Source: JBPCMN01 sp013695115 (lineage in GTDB: Bacteria > Actinomycetota > Acidimicrobiia > IMCC26256 > JACDBD01). From it: 47,084 nucleotides of DNA. The notes under the pieces were generated by a model. The model was not told the DNA's origin. It ran no database searches and worked only from the letters and a program-made list of their open reading frames with translations. The DNA lies in NCBI GenBank assembly GCA_051002235.1, contig JBPCMN010000045.1, positions 1 to 47,084 on the forward strand, read 5' to 3'. Below are positions 1 to 8,643 of the stretch, piece after piece (position 1 is the first letter of the stretch; every line of letters begins with the position of its first letter). The position numbers and the translations under genes were made by a program.

Positions 1-1
1 G

Positions 2-1123
2 AAGACCGTGAAGCAGCTGATGGGCATCAGCATCAACCACGTCATCAACATCGACTTCGGCGGCTTCCGCGAGGCGGTCAACCGCATCGGGTGCGTGTTC
101 GTGGACATCGACCGCCGCTACTTCAACGACAACTCCGGCGGCGGCGAGAACTACGCCACGATCGAAGTGAAGCAGGGCTACCAGAAGCTCTGCGGGCAAT
201 CCGCGCTCGACTACGTCCGCTACCGCCACGAGGACAACGACCTCGTGCGCGCGGCTCGCCAACAGGAGTTCCTGCGCCAGGCCAAGCAGCAGGTCGGCCT
301 GCGGGCGGTGTTCGAAGACCGCAAGCAGCTGCTGCGCATCTTCGGCGCCTACACGCAGAGCGACATCTCCCAGCAGGACGTACCCGAGATCCTCGGCCTG
401 CTCAAGCTTGTCTACGAAGCCTCCAAGCAGCCGATCACCGAGGTGCGCTTCCCCGGGACCGACTGCGCCGAGGGCACCTGCATCGAGATCTCGCGAGAGG
501 ATCTGCAGAAGACCGTCGATGAGTTCATCGACGTTCGCGACGCCGCCGAGGAACCGGATCCGGACCTCGACGCCGGCGACGAGCTCGACCCGGACATCGA
601 CGCCGGCGGCGAGCTCGACCAGCCGCAGGCTGAGCGGGCGCCCGAGCGCATCGCGTCCGCCAGGCGACTGGCGCCCGGCCTGATCGATGCCCGCAAGGAG
701 AGCGGGGACCATGTACGGGCGCTCGGCCGGCAGCCGGGGGCGGTCGACCTGCCCGTGTACTTCCCCGGCGCTCGCCTCGGGCGTGGCGGCTATACCGCCT
801 CAAGCCCGCGCTCCTATGAGATCGCCGACTCCGACGAGGAGAGCCACAGCTCCTACCGGATCGCCCTATCCGCCGGCTACAACGGCGAGTACTACGGCGT
901 GCAGGGCACGACCTGGAAGGCGCCGCCGATCCTCGACAGCCCGACCGACGAGCGGCGCATCGGCGACCGCACCTTCAAGCGCTACTTCGACGGAACGCAG
1001 ATCCGGCTGATCGCATTGCAGACGCCGCAGGCCGTCTACTGGGTCTCGAACACGCTGTCGCGCAAGCTCACCAACGCGCAGATGACGGGCATCGCCGAGT
1101 CGCTGCAAACGGCCGACGGGTAG
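2..1123 (+). CDS. LytR-CpsA-Psr (LCP) family protein, 5' truncated
   Basis: The reading frame is open from the window edge, so the N terminus with its membrane anchor is missing; the first GTG in frame (position 8) is not a credible start. LCP enzymes transfer undecaprenyl-linked glycopolymers to the cell wall outside the membrane. The visible part keeps the second half of the LCP domain: an acidic, glycine-rich turn, then the block ALDYVRYRHEDNDLVRAARQ with the conserved Arg and Asp residues that contact the pyrophosphate lipid. An acidic linker with an imperfect Asp/Gly repeat (DLDAGDELDPDIDAGGELD) follows at about codons 190-210. The C-terminal domain of about 150 residues ends in a block reading YWVSNTLSRKLTNAQM, which I associate with LCP proteins of high-GC Gram-positive bacteria. 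Family is certain; the precise substrate is not. Confidence 0.85.
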   Translation, partial: KTVKQLMGISINHVINIDFGGFREAVNRIGCVFVDIDRRYFNDNSGGGENYATIEVKQGYQKLCGQSALDYVRYRHEDNDLVRAARQQEFLRQAKQQVGLRAVFEDRKQLLRIFGAYTQSDISQQDVPEILGLLKLVYEASKQPITEVRFPGTDCAEGTCIEISREDLQKTVDEFIDVRDAAEEPDPDLDAGDELDPDIDAGGELDQPQAERAPERIASARRLAPGLIDARKESGDHVRALGRQPGAVDLPVYFPGARLGRGGYTASSPRSYEIADSDEESHSSYRIALSAGYNGEYYGVQGTTWKAPPILDSPTDERRIGDRTFKRYFDGTQIRLIALQTPQAVYWVSNTLSRKLTNAQMTGIAESLQTADG

Positions 1124-1146
1124 GCGCGCTCACGGGCGTCACCGGC

Positions 1147-1591
1147 CTACTGTACGCCGACCATCTCCCGCAGGTTCGCCGTGAACTGCGCCATCTGCTC
1201 CTCCGAGGCCTTGCGGATCGTGTTCTCCGCGAGCATGCCGTCGACGATCGTCACGCGCGAGTGGATCGACACGTTCGTGTGCGAGCCAAGCTCGGCGAGA
1301 GCGATCTCGATCCGCGCCTCGCCGACGGGCTTTCCCTTCGCGTCGCGGGCGCGGTTGGTGATCACGATTGCGATGGGCGCCGGCGTCGCGCTCCTCGACC
1401 GTGAGCGTGCCGGCGTAGTTGCGCCAGACCGGTCCCAGCCTCGCCCTCAGCGTGACCTCGTAGACCGTGTCGCCCCGGTTTGAGACCACCGTCGCCTCGG
1501 GCACGCAGGGCACCACGCGCTCGACGTCCGCAACGGCGGCGAAGACCGCGTCGATCGGCGTCTGCACGGAGAAGGAGTTGTCGAACTCCAT
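1147..1591 (-). pseudogene. CoxG/SRPBCC-family protein, frameshifted
   Basis: The N-terminal half (MEFDNSFSVQTPIDAVFAAV, then a VPCVPEA block) is typical of the CoxG-like SRPBCC lipid-binding fold. The C-terminal half (RARDAKGKPVGEARIEIALA, then SIHSRVTIVDGM) continues the same family in another frame. The switch lies near 1385-1395, in a GC-rich run just before the codons for IAIVITN. One added or lost base would restore a protein of about 148 residues, the usual size. CoxG-like proteins recruit CO-dehydrogenase-type enzymes to membranes or bind hydrophobic ligands; no cox genes are nearby. Start taken as ATG 1591, with a TACCGT -10 box on the minus strand at 1603-1608. A true frameshift and a sequencing error cannot be told apart here. 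Confidence 0.7.
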
Positions 1592-1622
1592 CAAGGCAGA
1601 CGACGGTACAGCGGGCTCGCCT

Positions 1623-2021
1623 TCAGAGCACCTGCAGCGTGACGGGTAGATCGAAGCGGGTCTCCGCCTCCCCGACGATGTCGTCCTCGCGGTAGCGCTG
1701 ATGGTCCTCGTCGCGCACGAAGATGACGATCCGATCGGCGGGGAAGGTCGCGAGCGCGTCCTGCAGCGCCAGCAGCGGCTCGCTCTCGCCGGTTGCGCTG
1801 TTGGCCGCCACTCCTGCGTCGCGCAGCCGCTCGACGATCTGCGTGCCGGCCTCGTCGGCGTCGGCGATCGCCTCGTCTGCGTCCGACGCCCAGAAGGCCA
1901 CGGGCGATTCGTTCAGCGCGGGCGACACGACGAGCACGCGTGCGTCATCGAGCTCATCGCCGACGACGTCGCGCAGCGTGGTTGGGTCGACGGGATCGGA
2001 TGCGAGGACAAGCACATGCAT
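1623..2021 (-). CDS. Small Usp-like protein
   Basis: This is a 132-residue protein beginning MHVLVLASDP and ending DLPVTLQVL. It looks like a half-length universal-stress/HUP-like alpha/beta protein. A hydrophobic first strand leads into a helix; the middle has DARVLVVSPALNESPVAFW and DEAGTQIVERLRDAGV; the fourth strand reads DRIVIFVRDEDH, with an acidic end. I do not see the glycine-rich ATP-binding motif of true ATP-binding Usp proteins, so the function is unassigned. ATG 2021 was chosen because the upstream extension (to 2264) runs into the promoter and start of the divergent kinase gene and has no family character. Possible -10 GGTACGGC lies just upstream on the minus strand. Confidence 0.6.
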   Translation of the reverse strand: MHVLVLASDPVDPTTLRDVVGDELDDARVLVVSPALNESPVAFWASDADEAIADADEAGTQIVERLRDAGVAANSATGESEPLLALQDALATFPADRIVIFVRDEDHQRYREDDIVGEAETRFDLPVTLQVL

Positions 2022-2139
2022 ACGGCCTGCCGTACCCGCAGGTTGGACATCGGCAAACGCCGCGGATCCGACGCGGCAGACGCACCGACTCCGCGCCTGC
2101 GAGCGCGGGTCGAGGTTGTGATGGACCGGGCCGCCGTAA

Positions 2140-2145
2140 TACGCT
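2140..2145 (+). promoter_or_regulatory. -10 box (TACGCT) of the PRK-family gene
   Basis: TACGCT matches the actinobacterial TANNNT -10 consensus and ends 6 nt before GTG 2152, with no Shine-Dalgarno between. This spacing fits a leaderless transcript. Confidence 0.5.
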
Positions 2146-2151
2146 GCCCGT

Positions 2152-3066
2152 GTGCCACGACCGATCATCCTCGGAATCGTCGGTGACTCGGCGTCCGGCA
2201 AGACGACGCTGAGCAAGGGTCTCGTGCGCCTGCTCGGCGACGATGTCGTCACCCACATCTGCACCGACGACTACCACAAGTACGACCGCAAGGAGCGGGC
2301 GGCGCACGCGATCACGCCGCTGCATCCGGACTGCAACTACCTGGACATCATGGCCTCGCATCTGGACTGCCTGCACCAGGGCCATCCGATTCTCAAGCCC
2401 GTCTACCACCACGCCGGCGGAACCTTCGGCCCGCTGGTCTACGTCGAGCCGGAGCCGTTCGCGGTCGTCGAGGGACTGCTGGGCTACTACACGTCCGAGA
2501 TGCGCGAGGCCTACGACGTGCGCGTCTACCTCGACCCGCCGGAGTCCCTGCGCCGCCAGTGGAAGGTCGACCGCGACTGCTCCAAGCGCGGCTACACGAC
2601 GAACGAGGTGCTCGACGATCTCGACCGCCGCGAGCCTGACTCGGCGGCGTACATCCGGCCGCAGCGCGCGCATGCCGACATGGTCGTCTGCCGCCAGCCG
2701 AGCGCCGAGGATCCGTTCGTGCTCGACGCGGTGCTGACGCTGCGCGACTCGCTGCCCCACCCCGATCTGTCCTCCTTCGTGGATGGCAAGGACGGCGCGT
2801 TCACGATGACCGAGCGACAAGGCGAGCGCGTCCTCAACATTCCCGGCGACCTTGACCGCGATCGCGCCGCGGAGATCGAGGAGGCGATCTGGGATCGCAT
2901 GCACTTCGCAAGCCACCTGCGCTCCGACGAGCTCGGCGAGTTCACGGTCGGCAAGCAGGTCCACCGCTCGGAGTCGCTGGCGCTCGTGCAGCTGCTGATC
3001 CTCTACCACCTGACGACGGCGCGCGCGACCGTCGCGCTCGGAGGCGAGCACGGAAACGGCGGGTAG
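2152..3066 (+). CDS. Phosphoribulokinase/uridine kinase-family protein
   Basis: A 304-residue P-loop kinase. The Walker A motif GDSASGKTT is at residues 11-19. It is followed by CTDDYHKYDRKERAAHAITPL and a LHPDCNYLD block, which are characteristic of the bacterial phosphoribulokinase family; VVEGLLGYY carries the Walker B-like strand. The expected reaction is ATP-dependent phosphorylation of ribulose 5-phosphate to ribulose 1,5-bisphosphate. Related actinobacterial proteins are usually annotated as PRK, but no RuBisCO gene is present in this window, so a Calvin-cycle role cannot be claimed. The C terminus (about 220-304) is a helical extension typical of the longer family members. GTG 2152 is chosen because the conserved sequence begins immediately after it and a -10 box lies 6 nt upstream. 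Confidence 0.8.
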   Translation: MPRPIILGIVGDSASGKTTLSKGLVRLLGDDVVTHICTDDYHKYDRKERAAHAITPLHPDCNYLDIMASHLDCLHQGHPILKPVYHHAGGTFGPLVYVEPEPFAVVEGLLGYYTSEMREAYDVRVYLDPPESLRRQWKVDRDCSKRGYTTNEVLDDLDRREPDSAAYIRPQRAHADMVVCRQPSAEDPFVLDAVLTLRDSLPHPDLSSFVDGKDGAFTMTERQGERVLNIPGDLDRDRAAEIEEAIWDRMHFASHLRSDELGEFTVGKQVHRSESLALVQLLILYHLTTARATVALGGEHGNGG

Positions 3067-3136
3067 CCGGCCGGGCGCTCGCCCGCCGTGCGCTATCCGC
3101 CGTGGTACTGGTGCATGAGCAGGCTAACCCCGCGGC

Positions 3137-3142
3137 TATCGT
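3137..3142 (+). promoter_or_regulatory. -10 box (TATCGT) of the aldo/keto reductase gene
   Basis: TATCGT ends 7 nt before ATG 3150 and no ribosome binding site separates them, so a leaderless start is likely. Confidence 0.5.
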
Positions 3143-3149
3143 CGCAACG

Positions 3150-4181
3150 ATGCAACAACGCAAGCTTGGCCGCACCGGCATGCACGTCAGCCCCCTGTGC
3201 CTCGGCACGATGATGTTCGGCGCCTGGGGCGAGCCCGATCACGACGCGGGCATCGGGGTCATCCACCGGGCGCTCGACGCCGGGATCAACTTCATCGACA
3301 CCGCCGACATGTACTCGGCGGGGGAGTCGGAGGAGATCGTCGGCAAGGCGATCAAGGACCGCCGCGACGCCGTCGTGCTCGCGACCAAGTTCCACGGGCC
3401 GATGGGTGAGGATCCCAACATGCGGGGCAACTCCCGCCGCTGGATCATGCAGGAGGTCGAGAACAGCCTGCGCCGCCTCGACACCGACTGGATCGACCTG
3501 TACCAGGTGCACCGACCCGAGGAGGTGACCGACATCGACGAGACCCTGGGCGCGCTCAGCGATCTCGTGCACCAGGGCAAGATCCGCTCCCTCGGGTCGT
3601 CGACGTTCCCGGCCGATTACGTGGTCGAGGCGCAGTGGACGGCCGAGCGGCGCGGCCGCGAGCGGTTCGTGTGCGAGCAGCCGCCGTACTCGATCCTCGT
3701 GCGTGAGATCGAACGCTCGTTGCTGCCGACGTGCGCGCGCTACGGCATGGGTGTGATCCCGTGGAGCCCGCTGGCGGGTGGGTACCTGACCGGCAAGTAC
3801 CGCAAGGGTGGCGACGTGCCCGGCGACTCGCGCCTCGCGCGTCAGTTCGGAGCGCAGTTGAGCGACCCTCGCCAGCAAGCGGTGCACGAGCGGCGGCTCG
3901 ACGCGGTCGAGGAGCTGCTGAAGGTGGCCGCTGACGCCGGGTGCAGCCTCACGCACCTGGCGATGGCGTGGGTGCTCGAGCACCCGGCGGTGAGCTCGGC
4001 GATCATCGGGCCCCGCACGATGGAGCAGCTCGAAGACCTGCTCGCCGGGGCCGACGTGCGGCTCGATGCCGACGTGCTCGACCGCATCGACAAGATCGTC
4101 CCGCCCGGGACCAGCATCTCGGGTCAGGACCCGTGGCAGCCCGAAGGACTGCGCCGCCGCAACCGCCGCCGGCCTCGGTGA
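3150..4181 (+). CDS. Aldo/keto reductase
   Basis: A 343-residue NADPH-dependent (beta/alpha)8-barrel oxidoreductase. The catalytic tetrad is visible: Asp50 and Tyr55 in INFIDTADMYSAGESEE, Lys80 in VLATKFHG and His121 in IDLYQVHRPE. The IIGPRTMEQLEDLL block near residue 290 is the C-terminal cofactor-binding region. It resembles the YajO/tas-type group that reduces aldehydes or ketones of unknown identity in the cytoplasm. ATG 3150 begins the canonical MQQRKLGRTGMHVSPLCLGT opening; an upstream GTG at 3102 would add a non-conserved tail. The C terminus is Arg-rich. It stands alone, facing the convergent P450 pair, with a decayed gene tail directly downstream. Confidence 0.9.
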   Translation: MQQRKLGRTGMHVSPLCLGTMMFGAWGEPDHDAGIGVIHRALDAGINFIDTADMYSAGESEEIVGKAIKDRRDAVVLATKFHGPMGEDPNMRGNSRRWIMQEVENSLRRLDTDWIDLYQVHRPEEVTDIDETLGALSDLVHQGKIRSLGSSTFPADYVVEAQWTAERRGRERFVCEQPPYSILVREIERSLLPTCARYGMGVIPWSPLAGGYLTGKYRKGGDVPGDSRLARQFGAQLSDPRQQAVHERRLDAVEELLKVAADAGCSLTHLAMAWVLEHPAVSSAIIGPRTMEQLEDLLAGADVRLDADVLDRIDKIVPPGTSISGQDPWQPEGLRRRNRRRPR

Positions 4182-4427
4182 GGTCGATGCGCCATCGACG
4201 AGAGCACCAATGGCGAGATCATCGACGTCGAGGGGCTCGGCGACGAGGCTTACGCGACCAAGTCACCTCTGCGGGCGACGGGCGAGGTGGACGGCCTCGA
4301 CATCGTCTCGGGTCAGTACGTCGTGCACATCGGGTTCCGACCCCGGGAGCCGGTCGTCCGCGACACGCCCCGATTCGACGACCTGCTCGACATCGGTCGG
4401 AACGCGATCGACCGTTTTGACGGGCGG
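4182..4427 (+). pseudogene. Decayed C-terminal fragment of a putative exported protein
   Basis: Immediately after the reductase stop codon, and in the same frame, the sequence reads like a protein tail: IDESTNGEIIDVEGLGDEAY, then SPLRATGEVDGLDIVSGQY, then VVHIGF and a FDDLLDIGRNAIDRF helix. The GLGDEAY turn followed by a beta-strand resembles the C-terminal part of actinobacterial lipoproteins such as the DUF3558 group, but I am not sure of the family. There is no start codon or N-terminal half, and no stop before the frame runs antisense into the P450. I read it as the remnant of a deleted gene. Confidence 0.4.
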
Positions 4428-5600
4428 TCAGTCCGTGCGTGTGAACTTCACCGGCATGTGCCGCAGTCCGTTGGTGAAGTTGGAGCGGATGCGCTCGACC
4501 GGGCCGGCGAGCTCGACGTGGGCGAACCGGTTGAGCAGCTCCTCGAACATCACCCGGATCTCGAGCCGAGCGAGGTTCGCCCCGAGGCAGAAGTGGGGGC
4601 CACCGCCACCGAACGCGACATGGTCGTTCGGAGCGCGCGCCACATCGAACCGCATCGGGTCGTCGAACACGTCCTCGTCGAAGTTGGCCGAGCAGTACCA
4701 GACCACAACCCGCTCGCCGGCGCTGATGGCCTGACCGCCGAGCTCGGTGGCTTCGGTTGCCGTCCGGCGGAAGTGGATGATCGGCGTCGACCAGCGCAGG
4801 ATCTCCTCGACCGCGGTCGCCACGAGCGAACGGTCGGCGCGCAGTCGCCGCCACTGGTCGGGCCGTTCGCAGAAGGCCAGCAGCCCGTGCCCGATCGCGG
4901 TGCGGGTGGTTTCGTTGCCCGCCACGGCCAGCAGCAGGAAGAACAGGTTGACCTCGGCGGGGGAGAGCTGCTCGCCGTCCACCTCGGCATCGAGCAGCGC
5001 GGTCATCAGGTCGTCGCCGGGAGCCTCCCCCTTCGCCTGCGCCAGTTCCTCGGAGTACCCGTACATCGCCGCCATCGGCGCCATCGCCGGCTGCTCGTCG
5101 TCGAAGGCGATCACCGCGTTGCTCCAGTCCGCCACCTTTTGACGGTCCTCCGCCGGCACGCCGAGCAATTCGGCGATCACCTGCATCGGTAGCTGCGACG
5201 CGACGTCGGTGACGAAGTCGCACGTACCCGCAGCGTCGGCCCGGTCGATGAACCCGCCGCTGATCTCCCGGACGTGATCCTCCAGTCGTCCCACCATCCG
5301 GGGTGTGAACCCCTTGTTGACGAGCCGGCGGTACCGCGTGTGCTGCGGCGGGTCCATCTCGATCATCATGTGCGGCGAGTCGCCGCTCACGAGCCCGGGC
5401 TGGTCGAAGAGCATGATCCCGGCGTTCGACGACAACGTCGGATCGCGGGTCGCACTGACCGCGTCGACGTGGCGTACGACCGACCAGAACCGCCCGTTCG
5501 ACGACACCGGCGCGTCGCGACGCAGGGTCGCGAAGAGGTCGTGGGGGATGCCGTCGCGGAAGAGGTCGACGTCGGCGAGGTCGACCCCGGCGGCGTTCAT
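4428..5600 (-). CDS. Cytochrome P450, CYP125/CYP142-like
   Basis: A complete 390-residue soluble bacterial P450. The I-helix oxygen-activation motif AGNETTR is at 227-233, the ExxR pair is Glu266/Arg269 in EEILRW, and the haem-binding loop FGGGGPHFCLG at 330-340 has Cys338 as thiolate ligand. The MDPPQHTRYRRLVNKGFTPR segment and overall layout are those of the actinobacterial CYP125/CYP142/CYP124 group. Those enzymes oxidise the terminal methyl of sterol side chains or branched lipids; the actual substrate is inferred. It follows a second P450 by 5 bp and is probably cotranscribed with it from the promoter near 6832-6900, which has a KstR-like operator. Confidence 0.88.
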   Translation of the reverse strand: MNAAGVDLADVDLFRDGIPHDLFATLRRDAPVSSNGRFWSVVRHVDAVSATRDPTLSSNAGIMLFDQPGLVSGDSPHMMIEMDPPQHTRYRRLVNKGFTPRMVGRLEDHVREISGGFIDRADAAGTCDFVTDVASQLPMQVIAELLGVPAEDRQKVADWSNAVIAFDDEQPAMAPMAAMYGYSEELAQAKGEAPGDDLMTALLDAEVDGEQLSPAEVNLFFLLLAVAGNETTRTAIGHGLLAFCERPDQWRRLRADRSLVATAVEEILRWSTPIIHFRRTATEATELGGQAISAGERVVVWYCSANFDEDVFDDPMRFDVARAPNDHVAFGGGGPHFCLGANLARLEIRVMFEELLNRFAHVELAGPVERIRSNFTNGLRHMPVKFTRTD

Positions 5601-5605
5601 GCGGG

Positions 5606-6831
5606 TCAGCCCGTGGTGGTGAACGTCACCGGCAGGTGCTTGATGCCGTTGATGAAGTTCGACCGCAGCCGCTGCGGCGGGCCCGCGAGCTCGATGTCGG
5701 GAAGTCGCTCGAGCAGGGCCTCGAACATCACCCGGATCTCGAGCTTGGCCAGGTTGGCGCCCAGACAGAAGTGGGGGCCGCCGCCGCCGAAGGCCACGTA
5801 GTCGGCGGTGTCGCGGGTGACGTCGAAGTGGTGTGGGTCCTCGAACACCTCCTCGTCGCGGTTGGCGGCGATGTACCAGAGCGCCACCTTGTCGCCCGCG
5901 TGGATCGTCTGGTCCCGCAGTTCGAAATCGGACGTCGCCGTCCGGCGCATGTACATCACCGGCGACGCGAAGCGCAGCATCTCCTCGATCGCGCCCGGTA
6001 GCAGCGACCGGTCGCTCATGAGCTTCTGACGCTGGTCGGGGTGCTCGATGAGAGCGAGCATCCCGTGCGATATCAGGTTGCGGGTGGTCTCGTTCCCGGC
6101 CACCGCCAGCAGCTGGAAGAACAGATTGAACTCGGTGTCGCTGAGCGTGTGGCCGTCGACCTCGGCCTGCAGCAGCGCGCTGATGATGTCGTCGGCGGGC
6201 TGCTTGCGCTTCTCGGCCGCGAGCTCGGTCGAGTACATGAACATCTCGGTGCCCGCGCCGATGGCGTCGTCGCGGCTGACGTTGTACTCGGTGTCCTCGG
6301 ACCGATGAGCCGGTTGCTCCAGTCGAAGATCTTGCCCCGGTCCGCGTCGGGGACGCCCATCATCTCCGCGATGACCTGGAGCGGCAGCTCGGCGGCCACG
6401 TCGACGACGAAGTCGCACTCACCGCGCGCGCCGATGTCGTCGACGATCGCGGTGGTGACCTCGCGGATGTGCTCCTCGAGCCGCCGGATCATGCGGGGCG
6501 TGAACCCCTTGTTCACGAGCAGCCGCATCCGGGTGTGGTCGGGTGGGTCCATCTGCAGCATCATCTGCCGCTGGAGCTGGAGGTCTTCCTCGCGCATGTC
6601 GTGGAGGGTGATCCCGCCCACCGACGACGAGAAGTGGCCGTGGTCGTGGCTCAGCTGCACCAGGTCGGCGTGCTTGACGATGCACCAGAACCCCTCGACC
6701 TCACCGCTGCGGGGGTGGAACCACACCGGCGCGTCGCGCCGCAGCACGTCGAACATGTCGTGGGGGACGGCCGGGACGAAGTTGTCGGCGTTGGCTAGGT
6801 CCACGTCGTGAACGGTCGTCGTGCTCATCAT
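5606..6831 (-). pseudogene. Cytochrome P450, CYP125-like, one frameshift
   Basis: The N-terminal half (PHDMFDVLRRDAPVWFH, then MDPPDHTRMRLLVNKGFTPR and DRGKIFDWSNRLIG) and the C-terminal half (SEDTEYNVSRDD, AGNETTRN, EEMLRF and the haem loop FGGGGPHFCLG) are in different frames. They meet at about 6300-6304, where one missing base after the codons for RLIG breaks the frame. Repaired, it is a full P450 of about 408 residues. Its DWSNRLIGSEDTEY segment matches M. tuberculosis CYP125 (HWSNEMTGNEDPEY, recalled from memory) more closely than its neighbour does. Start is ATG 6831 or 6828; no strong ribosome binding site. All catalytic residues survive, so a sequencing error is as likely as true inactivation. 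Confidence 0.82.
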
Positions 6832-6861
6832 GGGGGCACTCCCGGGGGCGGGACAGAAAAC

Positions 6862-6875
6862 TGGAACGCGTTCCT
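6862..6875. promoter_or_regulatory. KstR-like operator between P450 and amidohydrolase genes
   Basis: TGGAACGCGTTCCT contains the perfect 12 bp palindrome GGAACGCGTTCC. It fits 13 of 14 positions of the TNNAACNNGTTNNA pattern known for the TetR-family cholesterol regulator KstR of mycobacteria and rhodococci. It lies 31 bp upstream of the P450 start and 52 bp upstream of the divergent amidohydrolase. CYP125 genes are classic KstR targets, which supports the assignment. No kstR gene is in the window. Confidence 0.5.
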
Positions 6876-6927
6876 GTTCTCGGGCAAGATAGCCCACACC
6901 ACCGCCGCCAACGCATAGGGGAGCCCG

Positions 6928-8643
6928 ATGCACGACCTGATCGTCCGGGGCGGCACGGTCGTCGACGGCACCGGAGCGCCCCCCGGCCCCGCCGACGTCG
7001 CGGTCGACGGCGGCACGATCACCGAGGTCGGCCGGGTCGACGGCGACGCCCGCGAGGTCATCGACGCCACCGGCCGGCTCGTCACCCCCGGCTTCGTCGA
7101 CGTGCACACGCATTACGACGGCCAGGTCACCTGGGACCCCCTCCTCACCCCGTCGATCTGGCACGGCGTGACGACTGTCGTGATGGGCAACTGTGGCGTC
7201 GGCTTCGCGCCCGCCCGCCCCGACGAGCACGAGTGGCTGGTCGGCCTCATGGAGGGCGTCGAGGACATCCCGGGCGCCGCGCTGACCGCCGGCATCCGCT
7301 GGGGCTGGGAGACGTTCCCCGAGTTCCTCGACTTCCTCGACGACCAGCCTCTTGCCATCGACGTCGGCACCCAGGTGCCTCACGGCGCGGTGCGGGGTTA
7401 CGTGATGGGGGAGCGCGGCGCCCGCAACGAGCCCGCGACCTCCGACGACATCAGCGCGATGGCGCGCATCGTGCGCGAGGGCATCGAGGCCGGTGCGCTG
7501 GGCGTGTCGACGTCGCGCACCATCGCCCACCGCGCCATCGACGGCGAGCCCGTCCCCGGTACGTTCGCGGCCGAGGACGAGCTGTTCGCGCTGGGCCGCG
7601 CCTTGGCCGAGGCCGACGCCGGGGTGTTCGAGCTCGCGCCCGCGGGTGTGATGGGCGAGGACCTCGCCGCGTCTGATTGCGAGATGGACTGGATGCGCCG
7701 CCTCGCCCGCGAGATCGAGCGCCCGATCACGTTCGCGCTCATTCAGCACGACCTCGACCCCGACCAGTGGAAGCGGATGCTCGACCTTGCCGAGGAGGCG
7801 TACGAGGACGGGGTTCCGATCCGGCCGCAGGTCGCGGGCCGGCCGCTCGGCCTGCTGCTCGGGCTGCAGACGTTTCACCCCTTCCGCGACCGGGCGAGCT
7901 ACCGGCCGATCGAGCCGTTGCCGCTCGAGGAGAAGGTGGAGCGACTGAGTGACCCGGCGGTGCGCGATGCCATCCTGGACGAGTCTCCGGTCGCCGACGA
8001 GCGCATGGCGTTCATCGGGCTCGGGCTCGATCGGATCTTCCCCATGGGCGACCCGCCCGACTACGAGCCCGCGCCCGAGGAGAGCATCGCCGGCCGGGCC
8101 GAGCGTCAGGGCCGCGACCCCGAGGATCTGCTCTACGACCTGCTGCTCGAGGACGACGGACGCGGACTCCTCCTGCGTCCCCTGCTCGGGTACAGCAACT
8201 TCACCCACGACCCGATCCGCGAGATGGTCCTGCACCCGGCGACCGCGCTCGGGCTCGGCGACGGCGGCGCCCACGTGGGCGCCATCTGCGACGCCAGCAT
8301 CGAGACCTACATGTTGACCCACTGGGTGCGCGACCGCAGCCGGGGCGAGCGGCTGCCGCTCGAGCTGGTGGTGCGCAAGATGACCGGTGACACCGCCGCG
8401 CTTTACGGGCTGAACGACCGGGGCACGCTCGAGCCGGGCAAGAAGGCCGACCTCAATGTCATCGACCACGAGCACTTGCACCTGCCGGCGCCGGCGATGC
8501 ACTACGACCTGCCTGCCGGCGCCCGCCGCCTCCTCCAACGCGCCGACGGCTACGACGCCACCATCGTGAGCGGCGAGGTGGTCATGCGCGACGGCCAGGA
8601 CACCGGCGCTCGCCCCGGCGCGCTCGTGCGCGGCGGCCGCTAG
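6928..8643 (+). CDS. Amidohydrolase (N-acyl-D-amino-acid deacylase family)
   Basis: A 571-residue zinc amidohydrolase of the D-aminoacylase/dihydroorotase superfamily. The first metal motif is His60-Thr-His62 in VTPGFVDVHTHYDGQ, followed by WHGVTTVVMGNCGVGFAP, where the conserved Cys lies. GLGDGGAHVG near 447 supplies the late Asp/His, and the closing domain contains LEPGKKADLNVID. Members hydrolyse N-acyl or cyclic amide bonds. The substrate here is unknown, but the divergent P450 pair and shared KstR-like site suggest a role in lipid or xenobiotic breakdown. GGGGAG at 6912-6917 is the ribosome binding site for ATG 6928. A second, internally deleted paralogue lies at 28168-28614. Confidence 0.85.
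   Translation: MHDLIVRGGTVVDGTGAPPGPADVAVDGGTITEVGRVDGDAREVIDATGRLVTPGFVDVHTHYDGQVTWDPLLTPSIWHGVTTVVMGNCGVGFAPARPDEHEWLVGLMEGVEDIPGAALTAGIRWGWETFPEFLDFLDDQPLAIDVGTQVPHGAVRGYVMGERGARNEPATSDDISAMARIVREGIEAGALGVSTSRTIAHRAIDGEPVPGTFAAEDELFALGRALAEADAGVFELAPAGVMGEDLAASDCEMDWMRRLAREIERPITFALIQHDLDPDQWKRMLDLAEEAYEDGVPIRPQVAGRPLGLLLGLQTFHPFRDRASYRPIEPLPLEEKVERLSDPAVRDAILDESPVADERMAFIGLGLDRIFPMGDPPDYEPAPEESIAGRAERQGRDPEDLLYDLLLEDDGRGLLLRPLLGYSNFTHDPIREMVLHPATALGLGDGGAHVGAICDASIETYMLTHWVRDRSRGERLPLELVVRKMTGDTAALYGLNDRGTLEPGKKADLNVIDHEHLHLPAPAMHYDLPAGARRLLQRADGYDATIVSGEVVMRDGQDTGARPGALVRGGR

Noticed and set aside
8..10. GTG as the start of the LCP protein
   Set aside because: It lies inside the LCP domain; the frame is open to the window edge, so the gene is truncated.
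525..803. Long open frames opposite or beside the LCP gene
   Set aside because: Arg/Pro/Ala-rich shadows of high-GC coding sequence; no domain and no ribosome binding site.
2152..3066. Evidence for CO2 fixation
   Set aside because: PRK-family membership alone is insufficient; no RuBisCO or other Calvin-cycle gene is in the window.
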